Notes under the pieces: model-generated
Databases searched by the model: none
Seen by the model: only the letters and a program-made list of their open reading frames with translations
Told to the model about the DNA's origin: nothing
Shown here: one piece after another, positions 31,805 through 40,029 of the stretch
Position numbering within the stretch: position 1 is the first letter of the stretch
Layout: each line of letters opens with the position of its first letter
Source: Pseudomonas sp. CHM02
GTDB taxonomy: Bacteria; Pseudomonadota; Gammaproteobacteria; Pseudomonadales; Pseudomonadaceae
Length of the DNA stretch: 51,679 bases
Reading direction: 5' to 3'
NCBI RefSeq assembly: GCF_000612585.1
Contig: NZ_JFCA01000049.1
Coordinates: forward strand, 1 to 51,679
Made by a program: the position numbers and the translations under genes

Positions 31805-33937
31805 TCAGAACTCTAACTCCGCGCTGAAGTAGAGCACGTGGCGATGGTCATAATTGTTATCGGCCCAGGTGGTGGGCTGGTTATCGAGGCGTTCCTGCAG
31901 CATGCCGGCCAGCTCCACGTTGGCTTTGCCCAAGGCAAGGCGCTTGGCCACCCGCAGGTCGACCCGTTCGAAGCGATATTGGTTGAGTGCGTCATCGCCG
32001 TAGTAGAACAGCGCGCTGGACCAGCCGTGGCCCCATTCACGCAACCAGCCGGCGGAGCCGCTGTTGCGTGCGGTCTGCGCTTTGTCCCGCGGGTTGCTGG
32101 TGTCTGCATCGACGTAAGCATAGGTCAGCCGCAGGCGGTCGGCATTGCTCACGCGCCAGTCGAACTGGGACTCGGCGCCGGTGAACCGTGCACTGTTGGC
32201 GTTGCTGGCAATGTACTGGTTATTGCGCAGCGGCGAACTGATCATGTCGGTGATCTCGTCGTAGAACAGTTTCACGTCCATGTTCAGCCCGATGTCGGCA
32301 AAGAAGCCGTTGTACCCCAGTTCCCGCGATTTCATCATCTCTTTATCGAGGTTGCCCGGGCCCCGGGTCTTTACGAAGTATTGCCCGGTGCTCTGTCCAT
32401 AGGCGGGGGAGCTGAGGTTGGTGACGCGGTAACTCCAGTTGACGTTGTTCTCGAACATGTCCGGCGAGCGGATGGCTTCGGAGTACACCGCGCGCAGGCC
32501 ATGGCGCGGGTTGATCAGGTAGTTGACCGCCACCCGTGGCGTCAGCGAGTTGCCGCTCAGGTGGGTGTCTTCATACATGGCGCCGCCCTGCAGCAGCCAA
32601 TGCTCGCTGGCGCGCCATTCCAACTGGCCGAACAGCCGCCAGGTGGTGTCGTCCAGCGTGCCGTTGAAATAGGTGTCGGAGTCGGCGCGGTCGTAGCGGT
32701 AGTTCATGCCGCTGACCAGGCGCAGGCTGTCGGACACGCTGAGGGTGTCCTGGATCTCCAGGTCGTAGCGGCTTTCGCGGGTGCTCTGGTCGATATCACC
32801 GCACACGCTTTCGCTGGCACCGTCACGCCACTGCTGCAACACCTGGTTGGCCAGGGCCTGCTCGGCGGCGCTGCCCGGTGGCGCGCTGCCCTGGCTGTAG
32901 GTGTCCATATGGCGGGCGAGCAGTTCGGCGTAGTTGGGGTTCAACTGCCACAACTGGGTCAGCTCCGGGCTGAACGAGACCTTGGCATCACAGGCCTTCC
33001 AGATTTGCCGGCGGTCCCATTGTTGCGCCGAGCCCTGGATGTACAGGCTGTGATCGGGGTTGAAGTCGAAATTCCAGCGCAGGGAGCCGGCGTAGTCCTT
33101 GGCCGTAACGTCGGAATTGTTGCCGCCTTCGGTAATCCCGGCAAATACCGGGCTGTAGGTATAAGGACGCTGGTTGGTGCCTTCCTTCGCATCCAGTTGC
33201 CAGTCGATGCTCTGTTGCGCATTCAGCGTCTGGCTGACCGCCAGGCTGAAGCGGTTGAGGCGGCGGCTGTCACGGCGATCGGCGCCCGTGGCATCGCTGT
33301 CGAAGCCGTCGTCCTGTTGCCCGGAGAGGGACAGGCGCAAGTCACCGGTTTCCCAACCCACGCCTTGGCTGGCATAGAAGTCATTGATGCCGCGTTCGCC
33401 ACGCACCACCTTGACCCGTGTGCCATGGCTGTTGGCCGGTGAGCGCGTAAGAATGTTGACCACCGCCATCAGCGCATTGGCGCCGTAGCTGACGGTGTTG
33501 GGGCCGCGGAACACTTCGATGCGCTCGATATCTTCCATGGCCACCGGAATGTCGCTCCAGTCCACGGTGGCCAGGCCGGCGCGGTACACCGAGCGGCCGT
33601 CGATCAACACTTGCATGCGCCGCGCATCGCTGGCACTGGTGCCGTGGTAGTTCACCGCCGCCTGGTTGCCGGTGGTGTAGCCGACCATCATCCCGGGTAC
33701 CAGGCGCAGCAACTCACTGATATCCCGCGCGCCGCTGGCCTTGATCAGTTCGCTGTCGATCACGGTCATGCTGCCGGGCACGGCAGCGGCCGATTGCTTG
33801 AGGCGCGTGGCGGTCAACACTTGGGGCAGCGGCTGGCTATCGAGGAACAGGTCATCGGCCAGGGCTGCGCCGCCGCATAAAGGCATGCCCAACAGCATCA
33901 ACCACAGAGATGAACGGGGAGGAGGGCCCAAATACAC
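31805..33937 (-). CDS. TonB-dependent outer-membrane receptor
   Basis: A 710-residue TonB-dependent receptor. A signal peptide (about residues 1-27, ending GGAALA-DD) is followed by a probable TonB-box region (LPQVLTATRLKQ), the plug domain (about 45-160; AVPGSMTVIDSELIKASGA, RIEVFRGPNTVSYGANALM) and a beta-barrel ending in the aromatic YFSAELEF. No N-terminal sigma-regulator-interacting extension is present. The plug resembles the BtuB/CirA side of the family, but the substrate cannot be read. It is first gene of a three-gene minus-strand operon with a binding protein and a hybrid kinase. It diverges from gpsA across 195 bases in which I found no Fur box. Confidence 0.93.
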   Translation of the reverse strand: MYLGPPPRSSLWLMLLGMPLCGGAALADDLFLDSQPLPQVLTATRLKQSAAAVPGSMTVIDSELIKASGARDISELLRLVPGMMVGYTTGNQAAVNYHGTSASDARRMQVLIDGRSVYRAGLATVDWSDIPVAMEDIERIEVFRGPNTVSYGANALMAVVNILTRSPANSHGTRVKVVRGERGINDFYASQGVGWETGDLRLSLSGQQDDGFDSDATGADRRDSRRLNRFSLAVSQTLNAQQSIDWQLDAKEGTNQRPYTYSPVFAGITEGGNNSDVTAKDYAGSLRWNFDFNPDHSLYIQGSAQQWDRRQIWKACDAKVSFSPELTQLWQLNPNYAELLARHMDTYSQGSAPPGSAAEQALANQVLQQWRDGASESVCGDIDQSTRESRYDLEIQDTLSVSDSLRLVSGMNYRYDRADSDTYFNGTLDDTTWRLFGQLEWRASEHWLLQGGAMYEDTHLSGNSLTPRVAVNYLINPRHGLRAVYSEAIRSPDMFENNVNWSYRVTNLSSPAYGQSTGQYFVKTRGPGNLDKEMMKSRELGYNGFFADIGLNMDVKLFYDEITDMISSPLRNNQYIASNANSARFTGAESQFDWRVSNADRLRLTYAYVDADTSNPRDKAQTARNSGSAGWLREWGHGWSSALFYYGDDALNQYRFERVDLRVAKRLALGKANVELAGMLQERLDNQPTTWADNNYDHRHVLYFSAELEF

Positions 33938-34089
33938 GGCACGGCCTTGATAATTGCGGATAGCCGCCCATGTTAACTGAGGTGGGGCCTTTTGCCAGTC
34001 GCGCGACTTGCAATTACTTCATGTAAATGTGGCATTTTCCGACAAACGCACGAATTGATACGGGGGCTGGCCGCAAGCGGGTCGGCCCG

Positions 34090-34095
34090 TATAAT
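34090..34095 (+). promoter_or_regulatory. -10 element in front of gpsA
   Basis: A perfect TATAAT (34090-34095) lies 37 bases before the gpsA start. The expected -35 position holds only CTGGCC, a weak match, so the promoter may rely on an extended or activator-assisted contact. Confidence 0.45.
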
Positions 34096-34132
34096 GCGGC
34101 CATCGCCACTGGTATGGATTAACGGATTGCAT

Positions 34133-35158
34133 ATGACTGAACAGCGCCCTATCGCGGTCCTGGGAGGCGGAAGTTTTGGTACCGCCGTGGCTAACCTGCT
34201 GGCCGAGAACGGTCACGCTGTGCGCCAGTGGATGCGCGACCCTGAACAGGCCGAGGCCATTCGGGTGCACCGGGAAAATCCGCGTTACCTCAAAGGCATC
34301 AAGGTTCATCCGGCGGTCGAGCCTGTTACGGACCTGCTGGAAACCCTCATGGCCTGCGACCTGTGTTTCGTGGCGTTGCCCTCCAGCGCCTTGCGCTCGG
34401 TGCTGGCACCCCACGCCGAACGCCTGGCGGGTAAACTGCTGGTCAGCCTGACCAAGGGCATCGAGGCGCAGACCTTCAAGCTGATGAGCGAAATCCTCGA
34501 AGAGATCGCTCCCCAGGCGCGCATTGGTGTGCTATCCGGGCCGAACCTGGCGCGGGAAGTCGCCGAGCACGCGCTGACCGCCACGGTGGTTGCCAGCGAG
34601 GACGAGGAACTGTGCGAGCGAGTCCAGGCCGTGCTGCATGGCCGTACGTTCCGGGTTTACGCCAGCAGCGACCGCTTTGGCGTCGAGCTGGGCGGTGCGC
34701 TGAAAAACGTCTACGCGATCATTGCCGGCATGGCGGTGGCGCTGGGCATGGGCGAAAACACCAAAAGCATGCTGATCACCCGCGCCTTGGCCGAGATGAC
34801 GCGCTTTGCAGTGAACCAGGGCGCCAACCCGATGACCTTCCTCGGACTGGCCGGCGTCGGCGACTTGATCGTCACCTGCTCGTCGCCGAAAAGCCGCAAC
34901 TACCAGGTGGGGTTCGCCCTCGGCCAGGGCCTGAGCCTGGAAGACGCGGTCACGCGCCTGGGCGAAGTGGCCGAGGGGGTCAACACCCTCAAGGTGCTCA
35001 AGGCAAAGGCCCAGGAAGTCGGCGTGTATATGCCGCTGGTCGCCGGGCTGCACGCGATCCTGTTTGAAGGGCGCACCTTGAACCAGGTCATCGAGTTGCT
35101 GATGCGCGCCGAGCCGAAAACCGATGTCGACTTTATTTCCACCAGTGGTTTCAACTGA
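34133..35158 (+). CDS. gpsA: NAD(P)H-dependent glycerol-3-phosphate dehydrogenase
   Basis: A 341-residue cytosolic enzyme reducing dihydroxyacetone phosphate to sn-glycerol-3-phosphate, the backbone for phospholipids. The N-terminal dinucleotide fold shows AVLGGGSFGTAVANLLA (about residues 8-24). SLTKGIE and GPNLAREVAEH follow, then the catalytic Lys in ELGGALKNVYAI (about 187) and GLAGVGDLIVTCSSPKSRN. The ATG at 34133 (MTEQRPIAVLG) is chosen over an upstream GTG/TTG reading through the promoter. It is first of three tightly packed genes with the DUF4389 protein and sixA. Confidence 0.97.
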   Translation: MTEQRPIAVLGGGSFGTAVANLLAENGHAVRQWMRDPEQAEAIRVHRENPRYLKGIKVHPAVEPVTDLLETLMACDLCFVALPSSALRSVLAPHAERLAGKLLVSLTKGIEAQTFKLMSEILEEIAPQARIGVLSGPNLAREVAEHALTATVVASEDEELCERVQAVLHGRTFRVYASSDRFGVELGGALKNVYAIIAGMAVALGMGENTKSMLITRALAEMTRFAVNQGANPMTFLGLAGVGDLIVTCSSPKSRNYQVGFALGQGLSLEDAVTRLGEVAEGVNTLKVLKAKAQEVGVYMPLVAGLHAILFEGRTLNQVIELLMRAEPKTDVDFISTSGFN

Positions 35159-35168
35159 GGAACGCGTC

Positions 35169-35516
35169 ATGAACGATCCGAAAGCAGCCCCCAAGTACGA
35201 ATCCATTGCCTTGCGCATCCTGTGGATGCTGGTGTTTGCCCTGGTGTGGCAGGTGGCGCAGTTCCTCCTCGGCGCGCTGGTGGTGGTGCAACTGATCTAT
35301 CGTCTCGTCTACGGCGCGCCGAACCTGGGCCTGATGAACTTCGGCGACAGCCTCAGCCAGTTCCTTGCGCAGATCGGTCGTTTCGGCAGCTTCCACACCG
35401 AACAGAAACCGTGGCCGTTCGCCGACTGGCCGACCCCGCGCGCGCCCGAGGGCGAAGCCGCCCACAGCGTGCCGCCGGCACCGCACCCGGTGCGTGATGA
35501 AGAGCCGAAGCTGTGA
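35169..35516 (+). CDS. DUF4389 family membrane protein
   Basis: A 115-residue protein of the DUF4389 family with no established function. One long hydrophobic stretch (about residues 15-42, LWMLVFALVWQVAQFLLGAL) probably forms one membrane helix and part of a second. The C-terminal half is Pro/Glu-rich and polar (WPTPRAPEGEAA). It begins 10 bases after gpsA with GAGGAACG upstream and overlaps sixA by 4 bases. The gpsA / DUF4389 / sixA order is common in pseudomonads, but what links them is not known. Confidence 0.84.
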   Translation: MNDPKAAPKYESIALRILWMLVFALVWQVAQFLLGALVVVQLIYRLVYGAPNLGLMNFGDSLSQFLAQIGRFGSFHTEQKPWPFADWPTPRAPEGEAAHSVPPAPHPVRDEEPKL

Positions 35517-35962
35517 AGCTGTGGATACTGCGCCATGGTGAGGCCGAAGGGCATGCGCGCACCGACGCCGAGCGCAACCTCACCGAGCGTGGCCGCGCCG
35601 AAGTGTTGCGCAGTGCTGCGCAACTGATCGGCCAGCCTCTCGGCGCCATCATCGCCAGCCCCTATGTGCGGGCGCAGCAGACCGCGCACCTGGTGCGTGA
35701 GGCGCTGGGCTTCGAACCGGAGATCCGCACTGTGCCGTGGCTGACCCCAGAGGGCAACCCGCAGCAGGTGCTGGAAAAGCTCGACACCGATGACAACGTG
35801 CTGTTGGTCAGCCATCAGCCGTTGGTGGGTAGTCTGATCAGCTTTCTGCAGCATGGTCATCAGCGTCAGCCGCAGCCGATGTACACCGCCAGCCTGGCGG
35901 AACTGGAGGGGGATTTCCCGCTGGCGGGGCTGATGAGCCTGGTCAGCGTGAAAAATCCGTAG
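35513..35962 (+). CDS. sixA: phosphohistidine phosphatase SixA
   Basis: A 149-residue histidine-phosphatase superfamily protein. The catalytic RHG motif is in LWILRHGEAEGHA (His about 8), with an Arg in SPYVRAQQTA and a second His in LLVSHQPLVGSL (about 102). SixA dephosphorylates phosphohistidine in Hpt/phosphotransfer proteins; in E. coli the nitrogen PTS protein NPr is a known substrate. The start is GTG, overlapping the DUF4389 stop by 4 bases. It ends just before the operator and promoter of the acyl-CoA synthetase gene. Confidence 0.92.
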   Translation: MKLWILRHGEAEGHARTDAERNLTERGRAEVLRSAAQLIGQPLGAIIASPYVRAQQTAHLVREALGFEPEIRTVPWLTPEGNPQQVLEKLDTDDNVLLVSHQPLVGSLISFLQHGHQRQPQPMYTASLAELEGDFPLAGLMSLVSVKNP

Positions 35963-35986
35963 GCTTTATCGCTGCTTTGTGTGTGC

Positions 35987-36015
35987 TATATAGTCAACCA
36001 AGCAAGTGCTTGGTT
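35987..36015 (+). promoter_or_regulatory. perfect palindromic operator overlapping a -10 region, in front of the acyl-CoA synthetase
   Basis: AACCAAGCA (35996-36004), AG, TGCTTGGTT (36007-36015) is a perfect 20-base inverted repeat with 9-base arms. It directly follows a TATATAGT -10-like stretch (35987-35994), so a bound dimer would cover the transcription start. Its size and symmetry are typical of TetR-family operators. The regulator is not encoded in the window. Confidence 0.62.
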
Positions 36016-36047
36016 GGCTATCGTCGGACCATAAAGGAGCGCGTCCC

Positions 36048-37697
36048 ATGCCCGTCGCTTTTCGTTTGCCGTTGCAGGTCTTCTTCGAACGTGAAGCGCG
36101 ACATCCGCGCCAAACCTTTCTGGTCCAGCCCGTTGGTGGCGGCGAGGTGCAACGCCTCACGTGGGGTGAAGTCGGCCACCAGGCCCGTTGCGCCGCGCAC
36201 TGGCTGCGCGCCCGGGAGTTGCCCCAGGGCTCGCACGTTGCCCTGATCTCGAAGAACTGCGCCCACTGGATCATCGCCGACCTGGCGATCTGGATGGCCG
36301 GGCATGTCTCGGTGCCGCTGTACCCCAACCTCACCGCCGACTCCGTCGCCCATGTGCTCACCCATTCCGAGGCGGCGCTGGTGTTGATCGGCAAGCTCGA
36401 CGACTGGCCCGCGATGGCGCCCGGCGTGCCGTCCACTGTCCCGACCATCAGCTTGCCGTTGTGTCCGACGGGCGCGTTCGATTTCAGTTGGGCCGACCTG
36501 CAAGCCTGCTCGCCGATCCAGGACGATCCTCAGCCCACCGCTTCGGACCTGGCCACCATCATCTATACCTCCGGCACCACCGGCCTGCCCAAAGGCGTGA
36601 TGCACAGCTTTGGCGCCCTGGGGTTTGCCGCCACCCGTGGCACCGAGTTGTTCGGGTTGGGGGAGGGCGACCGGCTGCTGTCGTACCTGCCGCTGTGTCA
36701 TGTGGCGGAGCGTATGTTTGTGGAAATGGCGGCGATCTACACCGGGCAAACAGTGTTTTTCGCCGAAAGCCTGGATACGTTTCTGACCGATCTGCGCAGG
36801 GCACGTCCGACCGCTCTCTTTGGTGTGCCGCGTATCTGGACCAAATTCCAGATGGGCGTCTACGCCAAAATCCCGGAGAAGCGCCTGGACACCCTGCTGC
36901 GCCTGCCCTTTATCGGCAAGCGCGTAGGCCACAAGGTGCTCGCCGGCCTGGGCCTGGATGCGTTGCGTATCGCCCTGTCCGGCGCGGCGCCCGTGCCTGA
37001 AGCGCTGCTGCGCTGGTATCAACGCCTGGGCCTGGATGTGCTGGAGGTGTATGGCATGACCGAAAGCTGCGGCTACTCCCATGTGTGCCGTCCCGGCCAG
37101 CAGACCCTTGGCTGGATCGGCCTGCCTTGTCCCGGTGTGGAAGTGCGCATCGACCCTTCGGGCGAAGTTCAGGTGCGCAGCGGTGCGACCATGCTCGGCT
37201 ATTACAAGGACCCGCAAAAAACCGCCGAGACGATCACCGCCGATGGCTTTCTGCGGACGGGGGATAAAGGTGAACAGGACGCCGATGGCCGCCTGCGCCT
37301 GACCGGGCGGCTCAAGGAAATCTTCAAGACCAGCAAAGGCAAATACGTGGCTCCGGCGCCGATTGAAAACCGCCTGGCCGAACATGCGCGCATCGAGCAG
37401 GTCTGCGTGGTGGGCGATGGCCTCACCGCGCCGATAGGCCTGTGCGTGCTGTCGGCGGTGGAACAGGACCGGCAGGCCCTGCGCAGCAGCCTTGAACGCT
37501 GGCTGGAGCAGGTCAACCAGGCGCTGGATAAACATGAACGCCTGCGCCAACTGGTGGTGGTGAAAGACAACTGGGCGGTGGAAAACGGCTTCCTGACTCC
37601 GACCCTGAAGATCAAGCGCAACGTGATCGAATCGACTTACGGTGCACAATTCCAGGCCTGGAGCGAGCGTTCCGAATCCGTTCTGTGGCAGGATTAG
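36048..37697 (+). CDS. AMP-binding acyl-CoA synthetase
   Basis: A 549-residue adenylate-forming enzyme of the long/very-long-chain acyl-CoA synthetase type. The P-loop-like TIIYTSGTTGLPKGVMHS (about residues 170-187), YGMTESCGYSHV (about 336-347), the Asp-containing GFLRTGDKGEQDADGRLRLTGRLKE hinge region and a late Lys region (TPTLKIKRN) are all present. It activates a carboxylic acid via an acyl-AMP; chain length cannot be read. The ATG at 36048 has AAAGGAG 8 bases upstream. A thioesterase gene follows 30 bases later. A similar enzyme (AtuH) occurs in the P. aeruginosa acyclic-terpene cluster, but no other atu gene is here. Confidence 0.9.
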   Translation: MPVAFRLPLQVFFEREARHPRQTFLVQPVGGGEVQRLTWGEVGHQARCAAHWLRARELPQGSHVALISKNCAHWIIADLAIWMAGHVSVPLYPNLTADSVAHVLTHSEAALVLIGKLDDWPAMAPGVPSTVPTISLPLCPTGAFDFSWADLQACSPIQDDPQPTASDLATIIYTSGTTGLPKGVMHSFGALGFAATRGTELFGLGEGDRLLSYLPLCHVAERMFVEMAAIYTGQTVFFAESLDTFLTDLRRARPTALFGVPRIWTKFQMGVYAKIPEKRLDTLLRLPFIGKRVGHKVLAGLGLDALRIALSGAAPVPEALLRWYQRLGLDVLEVYGMTESCGYSHVCRPGQQTLGWIGLPCPGVEVRIDPSGEVQVRSGATMLGYYKDPQKTAETITADGFLRTGDKGEQDADGRLRLTGRLKEIFKTSKGKYVAPAPIENRLAEHARIEQVCVVGDGLTAPIGLCVLSAVEQDRQALRSSLERWLEQVNQALDKHERLRQLVVVKDNWAVENGFLTPTLKIKRNVIESTYGAQFQAWSERSESVLWQD

Positions 37698-37727
37698 GAC
37701 CATCATAAAACCAAAAAGGACAACGGC

Positions 37728-38171
37728 ATGAGCCTGTGGCGCACGCAACCGAATATCGACCAACTCAATGCGATCCAGAAAAACACCATCGGTGAACTGC
37801 TGGACATTCGCTTTGAAAGCTTCGACGACGACTCGCTGACGGCCAGCATGGTGGTCGACCATCGCACCCATCAGCCCTACGGCTTGCTGCACGGCGGTGC
37901 GTCGGTGGTGCTGGCCGAGAGCGTTGGCTCCATGGCGGCTTACCTGTGCATCGACGCCAGCAAGTTCTATTGCGTGGGGCTGGAGGTCAACGCCAACCAC
38001 TTGCGCGGTGTGCGCAGCGGGCGGGTGACGGCGGTGGCCAAGGCGGTCCATATTGGCCGCACCACCCAGGTCTGGGACATCCGCCTGACCAGTGACGAGG
38101 GCAAGGCCAATTGCGTCTCGCGCCTGACCATGGCCGTGGTGCCGCTGGGCGAGAACCCTCCGGCGCGATAG
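37728..38171 (+). CDS. hotdog-fold acyl-CoA thioesterase (MenI/YdiI-like)
   Basis: A 147-residue single-hotdog thioesterase. The active-site segment PYGLLHGGASVVLAESVGSMA (residues about 47-67) carries the HGG and catalytic Glu typical of the YdiI/EntH/MenI and 4-hydroxybenzoyl-CoA thioesterase (Arthrobacter type) subfamily. FYCVGLEVNANHLR is also characteristic. It sits 30 bases after the acyl-CoA synthetase with AAAAAGGA upstream, so the pair is probably co-transcribed and may balance an acyl-CoA pool or proofread the synthetase. The substrate is unknown. Confidence 0.88.
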   Translation: MSLWRTQPNIDQLNAIQKNTIGELLDIRFESFDDDSLTASMVVDHRTHQPYGLLHGGASVVLAESVGSMAAYLCIDASKFYCVGLEVNANHLRGVRSGRVTAVAKAVHIGRTTQVWDIRLTSDEGKANCVSRLTMAVVPLGENPPAR

Positions 38172-38268
38172 GCGTGGCGTGAGTGTCATCATTCCTGGCA
38201 GTTACAGTCATTGCTGTGCCGGCCGGGCATGGTGACAATCAATCTCTGTTCTTGTAGATGGATCCGGT

Positions 38269-39072
38269 ATGTCGCAGCACGTGTTTTTTGCCCACGCCAA
38301 TGGCTTTCCCTCGGCCACCTACGGCAAGTTGTTTGCCGCCCTGGCCCCGGAATACGCGGTGGCTCACCTGCCGCAACACGGGCACGACCCCAGGTTTCCG
38401 GTGGACGATAACTGGCAGAACCTGGTGGATGAACTGATCCATCACCTGGAGCAGCAACCGGAGCCCGTGTGGGGCGTGGGCCATTCCCTCGGTGGCGTGT
38501 TGCACCTGCACGCGGCCATGCGGTGCCCGCAGCTGTATCGCGGGGTGGTCATGCTCGACTCGCCGGTACTGACCCGCGCCGACCGCTGGGTGATCCGCGC
38601 GGCCAAGCGTTTCGGGTTTATCGACCGCCTGACTCCGGCCGGGCGCACCCTGGGGCGTCGCGAAGAATTCAGCGACCTCGACGCCGCGCGCAGCTATTTC
38701 GCCGGCAAGACCCTGTTCCGTGGCTTTGACCCGGAATGCTTCGACGCCTACCTGCAACATGGCCTGCAGCAAGTGGGCGACCGCCTGCGCCTGCGCTTCG
38801 ACCCGGCTACCGAAATCAGCATCTACCGGGGCGTGCCTCACACCAGCCCCGGCCAGGTGCGTCAATTGAAAGTGCCGCTGGCGGTGGTGCGTGGCCGGCA
38901 GAGCCGGGTGGTGATGCCTCACCACGCCAGCGGTGTCGGGCGCCTGCCCATGGGGGAAATGCTCACCATGCCCGGCGGGCACATGTTCCCCCTTGAACGC
39001 CCACAGGACACCGCCACCTTGATCAAGAACCTGTTCTCCCGCTGGGAAGCCCGCGAGCGCAATTGCGCATGA
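38269..39072 (+). CDS. alpha/beta hydrolase, first of an overlapping pair
   Basis: A 267-residue alpha/beta hydrolase. The oxyanion region is FFAHANGFPSATYG (residues 5-18). The nucleophile Ser lies in GVGHSLGGVLHLHAA (about 75), and the catalytic His in MPGGHMFPLERP near the C-terminus. No signal peptide, so cytosolic. Substrate unknown. Its stop overlaps the next hydrolase by 4 bases, and it lies 97 bases after the thioesterase on the same strand. Homologs with this arrangement are common in Pseudomonas. Confidence 0.87.
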   Translation: MSQHVFFAHANGFPSATYGKLFAALAPEYAVAHLPQHGHDPRFPVDDNWQNLVDELIHHLEQQPEPVWGVGHSLGGVLHLHAAMRCPQLYRGVVMLDSPVLTRADRWVIRAAKRFGFIDRLTPAGRTLGRREEFSDLDAARSYFAGKTLFRGFDPECFDAYLQHGLQQVGDRLRLRFDPATEISIYRGVPHTSPGQVRQLKVPLAVVRGRQSRVVMPHHASGVGRLPMGEMLTMPGGHMFPLERPQDTATLIKNLFSRWEARERNCA

Positions 39073-39923
39073 ACACACCGGTCGAAGAAGTGCGCCTGAG
39101 CCTGCCGCATATCGAACTGGCGGCCCATCTGTTCGGTCCCGAGGACGGTGTGCCGGTGATCGCCCTGCATGGCTGGCTGGACAACGCCAACAGTTTTGCG
39201 CGCCTGGCACCGAAACTTCAGGGCTTGCGCATCGTTGCACTGGACATGGCCGGGCATGGGCATTCGGCGCATCGTCCTACAGGCGCCGGTTATGCCTTGT
39301 GGGATTACGTCTTCGATGTGCTGCAAGTCGCCGAGCAGTTGGGCTGGAAACGTTTTGCATTACTTGGCCACTCCCTGGGGGCCATCGTCTCCCTGGTGCT
39401 GGCCGGTGCGCTGCCGGAGCGCGTGACGCACCTGGGATTGATCGACGGTGTGATCCCGCCGACGGCCAGCGGTGAGAACGCCGCCGAACGCCTGGGCATG
39501 GCCTTGCAGGCGCAATTGAACCTGCAGGACAAGCGCAAGCCGGTCTATAACACCCTGGATCGAGCGGTCGAGGCGCGCATGAAGGGCGTGGTGGCGGTCA
39601 GCCGCGAGGCCGCGGAACTGTTGGCCCAGCGCGGTTTGATGCCGGTGCCCGGCGGTTATACCTGGCGCACCGACAGCCGCTTGACCCTGGCGTCGCCGGT
39701 GCGTCTGACCGATGAGCAGGCGATGGCCTTCGTGCGGCGCGTAGCGTGCCCTACGCAGTTGGTGGTGGCCGCCGAGGGGATGCTGGCGAAACATTCCGAA
39801 TTGCTTTCTCAGCTACCTTTTACGGTAACCACGCTGCCGGGCGGCCATCATTTACACCTGAATGATGAGCCCGGCGCGGTCCTTGTTGCAGACTGTTTCA
39901 ATCGGTTCTTCTCCGCGCCTTGA
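39069..39923 (+). CDS. alpha/beta hydrolase, second of an overlapping pair
   Basis: A 284-residue alpha/beta hydrolase of the epoxide-hydrolase/esterase-like type. The oxyanion segment is IALHGWLDNANSFARL (about residues 31-46), the nucleophile Ser is in LLGHSLGAIVSLVLAG (about 102), and the catalytic His is in LPGGHHLHLND near the end. The start at 39069 is inside the stop of the preceding hydrolase (ATGA), giving translational coupling of two different hydrolases. The substrate is unknown; lipid or ester turnover would fit the neighbours but is inferred only. Confidence 0.87.
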   Translation: MNTPVEEVRLSLPHIELAAHLFGPEDGVPVIALHGWLDNANSFARLAPKLQGLRIVALDMAGHGHSAHRPTGAGYALWDYVFDVLQVAEQLGWKRFALLGHSLGAIVSLVLAGALPERVTHLGLIDGVIPPTASGENAAERLGMALQAQLNLQDKRKPVYNTLDRAVEARMKGVVAVSREAAELLAQRGLMPVPGGYTWRTDSRLTLASPVRLTDEQAMAFVRRVACPTQLVVAAEGMLAKHSELLSQLPFTVTTLPGGHHLHLNDEPGAVLVADCFNRFFSAP

Positions 39924-39972
39924 CTTGGCGCGGTCAACTGCCGAGGCTGGGCGGATTGAAAGGGAGTCAACC

Positions 39973-40029
39973 ATGAACCATCTCAACACCGCTGTGCGCT
40001 CCGATGGCCAGGGTTCATTTATCCGATGA
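39973..40029 (+). CDS. 18-codon leader ORF overlapping the DUF4892 gene start
   Basis: The frame ATG-AAC-CAT... encodes the 18-residue MNHLNTAVRSDGQGSFIR and ends at TGA 40027-40029, which overlaps the next gene's ATG at 40026 (ATGA). It has a strong ribosome site, AGGGAG (39961-39966), 6 bases upstream. The DUF4892 start has none of its own in the 20 bases before it. This is the layout of a translationally coupled leader peptide. The peptide has no signal or membrane character and resembles nothing I recognise. Confidence 0.55.
   Translation: MNHLNTAVRSDGQGSFIR

Noticed and set aside
33938..34132. Fur box controlling the TonB-dependent receptor.
   Set aside because: No convincing GATAAT-type repeat array is present in the 195-base gap, so an iron link cannot be claimed.
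36048..37697. Naming the acyl-CoA synthetase atuH.
   Set aside because: No other acyclic-terpene genes or atuR are in the window, and similarity to generic long-chain synthetases is equally good by eye.
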